From contig CACCYQ010000005.1 in the NCBI GenBank assembly GCA_902550285.1, positions 1 to 42,103 of the forward strand: a DNA stretch of 42,103 nt, written 5' to 3'. Below, in pieces: positions 1 through 9,503 of the stretch. The stretch's first letter is position 1, and each line of letters begins with the position of its first letter. Both the position numbers and the translations under genes were made by a program. Origin of the DNA: an uncultured Pelagibacteraceae bacterium (lineage in GTDB: Bacteria > Pseudomonadota > Alphaproteobacteria > Pelagibacterales > Pelagibacteraceae). The notes under the pieces are model-generated. The model saw only the letters and a list, made by a program, of their open reading frames with translations, was not told the DNA's origin and did no database searches.

Positions 1-1061
1 TTCTTTTTCTTTTTATTTGCTTTTTTCTTTTTATTCTTTTTCTTTTTATTTACTTTTTTCTCTTTAGTTTTCTTTTCTTTTATTACTTCTTTTGTCTCAA
101 TAGCTGGAGTTGTTTCAATCTCAGGAGTTTCTGGTTCTGCTATTTCTGGTTCTGCTATTTCAGTTTCTGTCGCTTCATCTGCTCCTTCAACTACATCTTC
201 GCTTTCTATTTCCAGAGCTTCTGCATCAGACAGTTCTCCTCTCTCTTTAAGTAATACAATTCTTTTTTCTTTATCTTTTTTAAGGTTTTCTTTTATTATT
301 GCTTTAATTTCTTCTTTTTCAAAACCTTGTGCTTTTAATTCTTTTCTAATTTTCTTTCTAAGAGCTTTCTTTTCTTCTTTTGATGCACCATCGAGTTTTG
401 CAACTCTAAGTGCTTTCATTTTCTTTTTGAATTTTTTAAGTTGATTTTTTGAAATCTGTCTGGCTTTTGCAGGAGCTTTTCCAGCTTGCATACTTGTAAA
501 GCTATTTGGCCTGTTTAATAAAGTTTTTCCAAATTTGTTTCCAACCTCAACTGCCCCAGGTCTTAAGCCTAATGTATTATTTTTTCCTGGTCCTATTAAT
601 AAAGTATCTGTTCTTTTTTTCGTAACTAGTGTTTGGAATTCAGTTCCTCTAGATCCTAGTGTTCCTTCTGGAACTTTAACAGTTAAGTTGTCAGGATTTT
701 TTTTACTTATTAATCCTGAAATTACTTTCAAGCTTCCTTGCTTAACGCTGGCAACAATTTTACCATCATTGGTGCTTGGATCATAAATAAAAGTGTCCAT
801 TACTACTTCAGAATCTGATCCAATAGTAAAAGTTGATTGATCTAATAGTAATATTTGAGTACCTGAATCTGCGCCAGATAATATGGTTTCACCTAAATAA
901 ATTTTATCACCAGTTTTTAATTCTCTAGTTTGGGTTTTTACTGTTCCTGATATCGCTCCCAAAATTCCTATTAGTTGTTTTTCAACACTAATTTTTTCTG
1001 CTGCTTGTAGGTTAGAAACCATAAGCATAAAACCAACAACTAATGATAGAATTTTTTTCAT
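1..1061 (-). CDS. FecR-domain secreted protein, partial (3' end runs off window)
   Basis: Open minus-strand frame from ATG at 1061 to the window edge, missed by the ORF track because it has no stop. N-term MKKILSLVVGFMLMVSNLQAAEKISVEKQLIGILGAISGTVKTQTRELKTGDKIYLGETILSGADSGTQILLLDQSTFTIGSDSEVVMDTFIYDP is FecR-like; C-term is acidic and then Lys-rich. Confidence 0.75.
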   Translation of the reverse strand, partial: MKKILSLVVGFMLMVSNLQAAEKISVEKQLIGILGAISGTVKTQTRELKTGDKIYLGETILSGADSGTQILLLDQSTFTIGSDSEVVMDTFIYDPSTNDGKIVASVKQGSLKVISGLISKKNPDNLTVKVPEGTLGSRGTEFQTLVTKKRTDTLLIGPGKNNTLGLRPGAVEVGNKFGKTLLNRPNSFTSMQAGKAPAKARQISKNQLKKFKKKMKALRVAKLDGASKEEKKALRKKIRKELKAQGFEKEEIKAIIKENLKKDKEKRIVLLKERGELSDAEALEIESEDVVEGADEATETEIAEPEIAEPETPEIETTPAIETKEVIKEKKTKEKKVNKKKKNKKKKANKKKK

Positions 1062-1171
1062 ATAAAAAAAATTATATACCAATTTTTACGTGCTTATAAA
1101 GTTTTTTTTGAACCATATTGGGCCCTTTTATGGGGTTTTTTAAATAATATTATTAGAGAATTGTTAATATC

Positions 1172-2902
1172 TTATTTATTTAGCTGAACGGACTTAGCAA
1201 TTCCAAATGAGAAAGAATCTGAAATATAGTCGTAGTTTATTATATTTGCTTCAGAAAATAATTTTTCATACGAAATAGTAAGTTCTATACTATTAGTTGG
1301 GTCAAGTGCAGGAAAAATTTCACCTAAAGATTTGATCAACATTATATCAAAAGTATTTGTGTAGTCGGATCTAATTCTGTTTTCATCTATACTTGTATCC
1401 ACATGATAGTAATCATTAAAGCTTAAAGCTTCACCTACTGATACATAAGCCCATGGAAAAGCAAAATTAAATCTATAACTAAAATCATATGTTGCGGTAT
1501 CATTAGTTCCATCTACCGCTTCAGATACACTAAATCCTAAACCAGTTTCTGAAGAAACTATTTCATTAATTGCTATGCCGTAAGCAAGTGAAATACCGTG
1601 TCCAATTGCATTAGTGTTATGAGCTGTTGTATCGGATGAATTCATATTTCCTTTTGCATCAGAAAAACTATAACCATAACTAAAAGAATGTCGATCTACG
1701 GCAAAGGATCCAGATAAACCTGCCGCTAGCGAAAAACTGTCTGCATCTTCATCATAATCAACTTTACCAAATGAAATATTAGAACTTAAAGATTGGTTTT
1801 TAAACATTGTATCAAAGCCTAGATATAAACTATAGCTTTGAAAGTCGTCTGATGTTTCGTCATCTTGTCTAGACTCAGTGAAAGATGGAAGAATTGTTAA
1901 TGAAGATTTTTCAGTTAAAGTTCTCACTGCAGTTAAGCCTAAAGTTCCAGTATATGTTCTATCTACTCTTGCTGAATTAAATTCTTCCATAGCATTAGAA
2001 CTTAATTTCCTTCTTGATTTTGAAACAGAATTAACATTGTTATTTTGAATTCCTCCAAGATTAAAATCAGCAGCAATATACCATCGCTTAGGTGCGCCCC
2101 TTGCTTTCATTTCTTCTTCAATTTGATTGACTACTTCTAAATCTTCAGCAGTTACATCTTCATTATTTTTAATTTCTTCTATTACTGTTAAAGCTTTATT
2201 GGGCGAGTCAGCAGAAACAAGTACAGAAAGTAAGTAAAGTTTTATCTCAAGATTGTCTGGATATAACATGTTCAATCTTTCGAGGGTCGCAATAGTTTGC
2301 TTAAAATTTCCAACATCGCTCTGTTGTTTTGCGTATTTTAAATTTAAATCTAAATCGTTTGGATTTTGCAGTATCTGCATATAAGTTATATTTTTATCAG
2401 AAGAACCTGGAATTAAAGTTTCCTCCCCATTGATTGTAATTGATTTAGTTTTGGTATCTGCGGCTAATTTAATAGTTTCTTCAACTTTAGGTGCATCAAC
2501 AATAGTATCTTTTTTTACGGTTTCTTTAATTTCTATTTTTTCCTCATTAAAACTAAAATCAGTATCAACAATTTTGGCAATAATTATTTCTTCTTTTTCT
2601 TTAAGTAATTTATCTTTATTGGGTATTTCTTCTACTTTAAGAGCAGCTTGTACTTTAGTATATTTATTTTTATTATTATTTTTTAGGAATTTTTCTTCAA
2701 AAATTTTAGAATTTAACTTGGGAACTTTGTATGATATATTTAAAAAATTATCACTATAAGCTCCTACTGGAATTGTTCGCATTGTTTCAGAAAATAAAGA
2801 TATTAAAGCAACAACAAACAAAACTGGTAGTATTCCAGTTGATCTATTTGTCTTTTTTAAAGATTTTTTTCTTTTTATTCTTTTTCTCCCCTTTTTGTAC
2901 AT
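1172..2902 (-). CDS. TPR-containing protein with C-terminal beta-barrel-like region (Slam/DUF560-like outer membrane protein)
   Basis: 576 aa. Very basic N-terminus and one hydrophobic segment; TPR-like stretch (NPNDLDLNLKYAKQQSDVGNFKQTIATLERLNMLYPDNLEIKLYLL); C-terminal half is alternating amphipathic strands. Confidence 0.5.
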   Translation of the reverse strand: MYKKGRKRIKRKKSLKKTNRSTGILPVLFVVALISLFSETMRTIPVGAYSDNFLNISYKVPKLNSKIFEEKFLKNNNKNKYTKVQAALKVEEIPNKDKLLKEKEEIIIAKIVDTDFSFNEEKIEIKETVKKDTIVDAPKVEETIKLAADTKTKSITINGEETLIPGSSDKNITYMQILQNPNDLDLNLKYAKQQSDVGNFKQTIATLERLNMLYPDNLEIKLYLLSVLVSADSPNKALTVIEEIKNNEDVTAEDLEVVNQIEEEMKARGAPKRWYIAADFNLGGIQNNNVNSVSKSRRKLSSNAMEEFNSARVDRTYTGTLGLTAVRTLTEKSSLTILPSFTESRQDDETSDDFQSYSLYLGFDTMFKNQSLSSNISFGKVDYDEDADSFSLAAGLSGSFAVDRHSFSYGYSFSDAKGNMNSSDTTAHNTNAIGHGISLAYGIAINEIVSSETGLGFSVSEAVDGTNDTATYDFSYRFNFAFPWAYVSVGEALSFNDYYHVDTSIDENRIRSDYTNTFDIMLIKSLGEIFPALDPTNSIELTISYEKLFSEANIINYDYISDSFSFGIAKSVQLNK

Positions 2903-3042
2903 GAGAAGGAATAAAGCACGTTTTAAAAAAAAATGGAACTATATATAAATTAGATAATACCTCATTTTATTAGTTTTGCTTTTCCAAGCCCCATTTTGTG
3001 TCAATTTAATAGAAAATTATTGAGTATTTTATTAATGTTTAA

Positions 3043-3495
3043 CTAACAATCATCATCATTTAAGATACCAGATTGAGTTAACCTTAATGTGCAGTCCCCA
3101 GCACCTTCGGCAACTATTTCAAAACCATTACCAACTGTTGCAATGCACATTAAAAATCCACCTTCAGCAGTTATAACGTTCTCACCTTTAGGATCACCTG
3201 CTGCATCTTCTCCTGCTGGGAAAAGTTCTTTTTCAATACTGTCAGAAGAGGCTTCTGTTGGATTGCATGTAGCAGCTGCGTGAGTTACGTGGTAACCTCC
3301 CATGCTTGATAAATATTCTGTTTGCATCAAAGCTATTTGCTGCATTACACTTTTTGCTGAACTTATTTTTGCTGAACCCACATAACCCTGATAGGCTACT
3401 ATACCGACGCTAGCTAGAATTCCAACTATTGCGACAACTACTAAAAGCTCTATTAAAGTAAATCCAGAGCTTTTAGTAGCCATAATTTTTTTCAA
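3043..3495 (-). CDS. type IV pilin (prepilin)
   Basis: Class III signal/N-methylation motif KSSGFTLIELLVVVAIVGILASVGIVAYQGY. Confidence 0.9.
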   Translation of the reverse strand: MKKIMATKSSGFTLIELLVVVAIVGILASVGIVAYQGYVGSAKISSAKSVMQQIALMQTEYLSSMGGYHVTHAAATCNPTEASSDSIEKELFPAGEDAAGDPKGENVITAEGGFLMCIATVGNGFEIVAEGAGDCTLRLTQSGILNDDDC

Positions 3496-3506
3496 CTAAA
3501 TAAAAT

Positions 3507-4046
3507 TTAGTCACCAACAGTAAGCTCATTACCTACTGTAGTATCATCTGTTGCTACACAAGGTGTTTCAATACATGTTGCAACAAATACAACAGTTCCA
3601 TCACCTGTCTTAGGAGCTATTAAAACTTTTCCTGAGTTAGCATAAGCGCCATCTGTTTCTGTAGCCGCTATAGTTTTTAATGCAGCCAAATTTGCTACTG
3701 CTTCATTAGTGGCAACTGCAGATGTTGTAGAAGAATAAGGATTTTTAATATCTGCTAGCGCTGTTACTGCTGCACCAGTTATAGTTGTACCTGTTCTAGT
3801 AAGACAATTAAAGTCAGTTGTTCCAGTTCCTTCGTTTTTTCCAAAAACTTTTGCAGCTCCCGCTACACACTTAGCGTCTTCAGCAACCAAGTACTTAACT
3901 ACTGTTGCATGATTTGTCTTAGCTGAATTCTTTTTTGCTGCTGATGTATATCCTTGGTATGCAACAGTACCTACTGCAGCCAAAATACCAATAATTGCTA
4001 CAACAACTAACAACTCAATTAGCGTAAAACCTTTATTGTTTTTCAT
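3507..4046 (-). CDS. type IV pilin (prepilin), tandem paralogue
   Basis: MKNNKGFTLIELLVVVAIIGILAAVGTVAYQGYTSAAKK; same N-terminal module as the neighbouring pilin. Confidence 0.92.
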   Translation of the reverse strand: MKNNKGFTLIELLVVVAIIGILAAVGTVAYQGYTSAAKKNSAKTNHATVVKYLVAEDAKCVAGAAKVFGKNEGTGTTDFNCLTRTGTTITGAAVTALADIKNPYSSTTSAVATNEAVANLAALKTIAATETDGAYANSGKVLIAPKTGDGTVVFVATCIETPCVATDDTTVGNELTVGD

Positions 4047-4207
4047 TTTTTACCCTCGATTTTTAATTAATTAATTAAAGTATGTAATTCTTAATAATAT
4101 TTTTAAATAAGTAAACTGTTTAATAGGCCTTAAAACAATAAAACCTATTATTTTTTGCCCATTATGGGTTTTGTATTCATAAATAATTGTGTTATCACTA
4201 AATCTTT

Positions 4208-4507
4208 ATGACATACAAAGTTACAGAAGAAGGCAATATCAGTACTGTTTTTTTAAATGGTGAAATTGACATGGATGTTACTGACAAAGCAAAAGAGGTT
4301 ATTCTACCAATCGTCGACTCTGGTAAAGAAGTTCACTTAAATTTAAAAGATGTACAGTATATGGACTCATCTGGAATTTCAGTTTTAATTGAAAGTCATC
4401 AAAGAGCATTAGAAAAAAATACAAAAGTAGTAATCAAAGAAGTAAGTAAATCTGTTTTAAAAGTAATTATGATGGCAAAACTTGAACAGATTCTTAACCT
4501 TGAATAA
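4208..4507 (+). CDS. STAS-domain anti-sigma factor antagonist (RsbV/SpoIIAA-like)
   Basis: 99 aa with VHLNLKDVQYMDSSGISVLIESHQRA, the canonical DSSG phosphorylation-site region. Confidence 0.9.
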   Translation: MTYKVTEEGNISTVFLNGEIDMDVTDKAKEVILPIVDSGKEVHLNLKDVQYMDSSGISVLIESHQRALEKNTKVVIKEVSKSVLKVIMMAKLEQILNLE

Positions 4508-4920
4508 TGAACCTATCAGAATCTAAAGATTTTCTTGTAAGTAGCTCAAGCTTAAAAGAGGTTAGAGTTTTTTCAAGAGATGTTTTTGAAAAAATAAATT
4601 TACCACAGGATCAAAAAGATGAGTTGGTTCTTGCAATTGCAGAGGCAGCACAAAACATTGTCAAACATGGATATAAAGGAGTAACTGAAACCACAGATAG
4701 AATGGAAATTAAAATTTCATTAAAAGATGGTGATTTAGAAATAGGTTTTTTTGATAAAGGAAAAGCAGTTGTTCCTGAAAATGTTCAACATAGAAAACTT
4801 GATGATATAAAGCCAGGTGGTTTAGGTACTTTCTTTATAAAACAAATTATGGATGCTGCTGTTTTTAAAAAAGATGAAAAAGGATGGGTTAATCATCTTA
4901 TCTTAACTAAAAAGATTTAA
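4507..4920 (+). CDS. HATPase_c anti-sigma-type serine kinase (RsbW/SpoIIAB-like)
   Basis: 137 aa. N-box-like DELVLAIAEAAQNIVKHGY and glycine motif KPGGLGTFFIKQIMD; start overlaps the STAS stop codon (TAATG). Confidence 0.88.
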   Translation: MNLSESKDFLVSSSSLKEVRVFSRDVFEKINLPQDQKDELVLAIAEAAQNIVKHGYKGVTETTDRMEIKISLKDGDLEIGFFDKGKAVVPENVQHRKLDDIKPGGLGTFFIKQIMDAAVFKKDEKGWVNHLILTKKI

Positions 4921-6167
4921 CCTATTAAAGCTCCAACATTAAATATTGGCGAATACATCGCGATCATTAATCCACCTATCATGATTCCCATAAAAACAAT
5001 CATAATTGGTTCAATCAAACTAGACATATTATCTACAGTAGTATCAAATTCTTCTTCATAATACGAAGCGACAGAGCCAAACATTTCATCTAATTGACCA
5101 GTTTGTTCCCCAACTGAAATTAGTTGGCTAAATGTTGGAGGAAACAAAGGTTCTTTTAAAAATAGTTTTGTTAAAGTATCTCCAGAAAAAACTCCTTTTT
5201 TAACATTTTCTAAAGCTTCAGTTACAACGACATTATTACTAACAGACTTTGCAATCTCTAAGCTCTCTAAAAGATTTACACCCGCTGCACTAAGATTACC
5301 TAAAATTAAAGATATTCTTGCTAACAACGACTTTAAAATCATATCCCCAAATATAGGTAGTTTTAAAACTTGTTTATGCCATTTATATTGAACTGTGGCA
5401 TTTTTAGTTGTTAAATATCTAAAAACAAAAACAAAACCAATAATTCCAAATAATAAAATCATTCCGCCAGTTCCTCTTAAAAAATCACTCATGGCCATAA
5501 TAACTGCCGTTGGTTTAGGAAGAGCTATACCCATACCATCATACATTTTAGCAAATACTGGTACCACTTTTATCAACATAAATGCGCTCACAGTAATTGC
5601 TACTGAAAACATTATTCCTGGATACATTAATGCACTTTTAATTTTCTTTTTGATTTTTTCTTTTTTCTCAAGTGCGTCAACAATTTTCAATAAAAAGACA
5701 TCTAGTTTACCGCTAGCCTCTCCGGCTTTAATTAAGTTTACGTAAACGTTGTCAAAATATTGTGGGTATTTATCAAAACATTTAGATAAAGTTACACCGC
5801 CCTCTAAACTTTTTCTAATATCTTCTATAATTTCTTTCATTCCAGGATTTTCAAGTTGGTCTCTTAACATGCTAAGAACTTCTAAAATTGGCAGACCTGC
5901 TTTTACCATTGTTGCAAATTGCTTTGAAAAGATAAGTATATCTTCTGTCTTTGGCTTCTTTTTTCCAGAAAAAAGTGAAGAAAGCCCACCACCTTTGCCC
6001 TTGGCTTTTGTCTTTTCATTACCTTTTTTTTTCTTAGATCTTGATAAATTTGTAATAATTACTTTTTGTTCTTTAAGCTTATGTGAAGCTTCGTCTTGGT
6101 TTAAAGCTTCAATATCACCCTCAACATACTTTCCCTCTGAAATGCCTTTGTATGTGAATAATTCCAT
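4917..6167 (-). CDS. pilC: type IV pilus inner-membrane platform protein PilC (GspF family)
   Basis: 416 aa. Duplicated T2SSF-type domains (ILIFSKQFATMVKAGLPILEVLSML; LARISLILGNLSAAGVNLLESLEIA) with three TM segments. Confidence 0.93.
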   Translation of the reverse strand: MELFTYKGISEGKYVEGDIEALNQDEASHKLKEQKVIITNLSRSKKKKGNEKTKAKGKGGGLSSLFSGKKKPKTEDILIFSKQFATMVKAGLPILEVLSMLRDQLENPGMKEIIEDIRKSLEGGVTLSKCFDKYPQYFDNVYVNLIKAGEASGKLDVFLLKIVDALEKKEKIKKKIKSALMYPGIMFSVAITVSAFMLIKVVPVFAKMYDGMGIALPKPTAVIMAMSDFLRGTGGMILLFGIIGFVFVFRYLTTKNATVQYKWHKQVLKLPIFGDMILKSLLARISLILGNLSAAGVNLLESLEIAKSVSNNVVVTEALENVKKGVFSGDTLTKLFLKEPLFPPTFSQLISVGEQTGQLDEMFGSVASYYEEEFDTTVDNMSSLIEPIMIVFMGIMIGGLMIAMYSPIFNVGALIG

Positions 6168-6177
6168 TATTAATTAA

Positions 6178-7932
6178 TTATGAAGATAAAACTCGCTCGT
6201 ACTCTCTAAAATTAAGATCTCCATTTGCAATCATTCTTCTTCCCATATCTTGCATGGTTTGAAAACCCTCTTTTATTGCAATTTCTTTTAATTCAGGAGT
6301 GGTAGCTTGTCTAAGTATGGCTTCTTTAATTGGTTTAGTAACTACTAAAATTTCATAAATACCTTGTCGTCCTTTGTAACCTGTGTCTTTACATTTTGGA
6401 CAACCTTTTCCTTTAATTGCTTTTACTCTTGATGCTTTTTCTGGAGTAAAACCTAAATCAGTTAAAACTTTTGGATTAACATCTTCATCTGGCACTCTAC
6501 ATTCTTTGCAATTTCTTCTTGCAAGTCTTTGTGCTAAAACCATCTGGGTTGCAGCACTAATTAAGTAATCTGGTGTTCCCATGTTTTGTAACCTGGTAAT
6601 TGTACTTGGCGCATCATTTGTGTGAAGTGTACTAAATACTAAGTGTCCAGTAAGTGCAGCTTTTAATCCAATATCAACTGTTTCCTTATCCCTCATCTCT
6701 CCTACTAAAATTATTTCTGGGTCTTGACGAAGAAAAGATCTTAGCGCTGCAGAAAAACTTAGTCCTATATCATCTTTAATTTGAACTTGTCCTACTCCAT
6801 CCAGTTCATACTCAACAGGATCTTCTGCTGTTAAAATATTTAAATGTGGTTTGCTTACTTCTTTAAGAATACTATATAAGGTTGTTGACTTTCCTGAACC
6901 TGTTGGTCCAGTAACAAGAATTAATCCTTGGGTGCTATGAATTGCTTTTCTTAAGTTTTTTAAATCTGCATCTTCAAAATTTAGCTGTTCTAAAGTTATA
7001 TCTCCTGCGTCTTTATTTAAAACCCGCATTACAATTCTTTCATTGCTGGCAGTTGGCAAAATAGACAATCGTAAATCGACAACTTTACCATCTATTTTAA
7101 AATTTATTGCACCATCTTGTGGCAATCTTCTTTCTGCAATATCTAACTTACCCATAATTTTAAAACGAGTAACTACTGCACCATAATTATCATGAAGGAA
7201 TTTTCTATACTGTTCTTGTTCTTGCAACATACCATCTAGACGATAACGAACTCTTGAAGAAAATCTGTATGGTTCAATATGGATATCACTTACGCCTGAT
7301 TTAATTGCATCAGCTACAACGGCTGTACTAAATTTTATAACTTCTGACTCATTTTCTAGTGCCTCAATATCTTCTTCTGGTGGTTTCTCAAGAACTTCGC
7401 CTGCTTCTCCTAAATCGCTATCAAAAGTTTTTGTTTTTTCTTTTGCTACATTTTCTTCTCTAATTTTTGCAGCAGTTACATCTCCGCTTTCACTCAATAA
7501 CTTTTCAATAAAATCAGAAATTTGAGAAACTTTTGCTGCATGTAATTCAATATTTTTTTTTGTAATTGCTTTTAAGTTTCTCATTAGACCAAGTTTTGAA
7601 CTATCTGAAATTGCAATATGAAGTGTTTTGCCATCTACCTTAAAAGGAGCAACAAAATTCATATTTATATAATTTGAAGGAAGTACTGTTTTTATTTCAT
7701 CGCTAATTTGGGCTTTTGTTAAATCAACAACTTCAAGATTTTGTTCCTTAACCAAAACATCTAAAATTTTATTTTCATCAGTTAACTTAAGCTCAAAGAC
7801 AGCATCTATCTGAGACTTTTTACCTTCGCTGCTTAACTTCTTTATATTGGGTAAATCTTTTCCTGATATAATGTCATGATCAATCAAGACATTAATTAAA
7901 TTTATTTCACTTTCCCTACTAATTTTAAGCAT
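6178..7932 (-). CDS. pilB: type IV pilus assembly ATPase PilB (GspE/MshE family)
   Basis: Walker A GPTGSGKSTTLYSIL, LRQDPEIILVGEMRD, tetracysteine CKEC...CPKC, N-terminal GspE_N-like domain. Confidence 0.95.
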   Translation of the reverse strand: MLKISRESEINLINVLIDHDIISGKDLPNIKKLSSEGKKSQIDAVFELKLTDENKILDVLVKEQNLEVVDLTKAQISDEIKTVLPSNYINMNFVAPFKVDGKTLHIAISDSSKLGLMRNLKAITKKNIELHAAKVSQISDFIEKLLSESGDVTAAKIREENVAKEKTKTFDSDLGEAGEVLEKPPEEDIEALENESEVIKFSTAVVADAIKSGVSDIHIEPYRFSSRVRYRLDGMLQEQEQYRKFLHDNYGAVVTRFKIMGKLDIAERRLPQDGAINFKIDGKVVDLRLSILPTASNERIVMRVLNKDAGDITLEQLNFEDADLKNLRKAIHSTQGLILVTGPTGSGKSTTLYSILKEVSKPHLNILTAEDPVEYELDGVGQVQIKDDIGLSFSAALRSFLRQDPEIILVGEMRDKETVDIGLKAALTGHLVFSTLHTNDAPSTITRLQNMGTPDYLISAATQMVLAQRLARRNCKECRVPDEDVNPKVLTDLGFTPEKASRVKAIKGKGCPKCKDTGYKGRQGIYEILVVTKPIKEAILRQATTPELKEIAIKEGFQTMQDMGRRMIANGDLNFREYERVLSS

Positions 7933-9503
7933 TATAAAATCCTTGGTGCAATAAACACTAATAGTTCATTAAGTGTATCCGAATTTTGTGTTCCTTCAAA
8001 GAGTTTTCCTATAATAGGTAATTTGCTTGCTCCGGGCACCCCTTGTCTTGAATCACTTATTGCGTTCTTTTTAATACCACCAATAACTACTATATCTCCA
8101 TCTGCTATTAAAAGCTTAGTGTTTATTTCCATTTTATTAATTCCAACTGCTCCAGGATTTGTCCTGTCTGGTGTATCATTGTTAACCTGAACTTGTAAAA
8201 GCACGTTGCCATCACCAATAATGCTTGGCGTAACTGTAAGTTTTAGAGCTGCGTCCTTAAATGTAGGAGGACTATCTCCACTACCTGCAACAGGAATTTG
8301 TACACCTTGAGTAATAGAAGCTACTTGATTATCTAAAGTAAATAATTTTGGATTAGAAATTGTTTTTCCAAGGCCTTCTGACTCTAATGCCTCTAATTGA
8401 ACTTTTAATACTGCAGAACCTGTTTTTCTTAACACTCCTATACCACTAGTTGCTCCAACAGCATTAAAACTATACAAGCTGTCTGCTGCTCCGCTACCCG
8501 CTCCACTTATTGGTGCAGTGTTTGCTGAAATACTTGCATTAGATCCAGTAGCAGCACCAACTGAACTTCCACCAACTGTACCGCCTGCTCTAGTTCCTCT
8601 TCTTGTGTATGCACCACCAAGTTTACTTCCTAATGCTTTTTCAAATGTAGAAGATGCTTCAACTATAAATGCTTCGATTAAAACTTGTTTAGTTCTAACA
8701 TCAATCTCTCTAATAACTTTATCTACAACGTCTAAATCTTTTTCTTTTCCTCTGACAATTACAGATCTTGTTGTTTTTTCTTCTGTAACTTGTATCGGTG
8801 AAAATGCTGAACCTTCTCCAACTGCAGTAAATAACTCTGTAATCGTAGCTTTTGCTTCACTTGGTGTAATATAATATAATCTAAATATTTCTGAAACAAT
8901 AGGTTCAACTGAGTTTTCAAGCTCCACTTTTTTTCTAACTGCTGTTGCTCTTGCAGATTTATAACTTTCCTGAGAAGTTAATGTTGAAGGAGAGTGCACT
9001 CTTATAATATTACTTCGAACATCAATATCTGCTGCAAAATTTTTCATATCCAATAAAGCATTAAATGCTTTATCCCATGGCACATCTGAAAGTTCCGCTG
9101 TTATTGATCCTGCAACTTCTTCACCTACTAAGATATTAACATCTCCTACTTTTGCCATTAAACCCATTGCTTCTCTATAATCTAGGTTTTGAAATTTAAA
9201 TGTAACTTTTTGTTTTAGAAGCATATATTCTTCAGGTATCAACAAATAATTTTTTTCTTTAACCGATGAAATTTGTTTTCTCTTTTTTAATTTTTTAACA
9301 TCACCTTCTATTGGCGTTGGTCCCATTTCAGCACTTTTATCAAGTTCTTTTTTTCCTAAAGCTTTTACGTCTTGTTTAATTAATGGAGTGTTGTGCTTAA
9401 ATACTTTTTTTGTTTTTTTTCCAACTTTAAGTGTTTCACAACCACTTAATAAGAAAACCAATAAAGGAAGGAGTGCTAATAATTTAAAATTTTTAAATTT
9501 CAT
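7932..9503 (-). CDS. pilQ: secretin (PilQ/MshL-like), predicted lipoprotein
   Basis: STN-like domain (VTFKFQNLDYREAMGLMAKVGDVNILVGEEVAGSITAELSDVPWDKAF), secretin core (LESEGLGKTISNPKLFTLDNQVASITQGVQIPV), lipobox LLSGC. Confidence 0.9.
   Translation of the reverse strand: MKFKNFKLLALLPLLVFLLSGCETLKVGKKTKKVFKHNTPLIKQDVKALGKKELDKSAEMGPTPIEGDVKKLKKRKQISSVKEKNYLLIPEEYMLLKQKVTFKFQNLDYREAMGLMAKVGDVNILVGEEVAGSITAELSDVPWDKAFNALLDMKNFAADIDVRSNIIRVHSPSTLTSQESYKSARATAVRKKVELENSVEPIVSEIFRLYYITPSEAKATITELFTAVGEGSAFSPIQVTEEKTTRSVIVRGKEKDLDVVDKVIREIDVRTKQVLIEAFIVEASSTFEKALGSKLGGAYTRRGTRAGGTVGGSSVGAATGSNASISANTAPISGAGSGAADSLYSFNAVGATSGIGVLRKTGSAVLKVQLEALESEGLGKTISNPKLFTLDNQVASITQGVQIPVAGSGDSPPTFKDAALKLTVTPSIIGDGNVLLQVQVNNDTPDRTNPGAVGINKMEINTKLLIADGDIVVIGGIKKNAISDSRQGVPGASKLPIIGKLFEGTQNSDTLNELLVFIAPRIL

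Noticed and set aside
535-786. Plus-strand ORFs antisense to clear minus-strand genes (e.g. 535..786, 2430..2759, 5395..5745, 5749..6177, 8518..8874, 12126..12566)
   Set aside because: Lie entirely or almost entirely within well-supported coding genes on the other strand and show no recognisable domain; typical spurious AT-rich ORFs.
4059-4078. TTAATTAATTAATTAA run as a CtrA-type site
   Set aside because: Lacks the TTAA-N7-TTAA arrangement and simple AT repeats are common in this AT-rich DNA.
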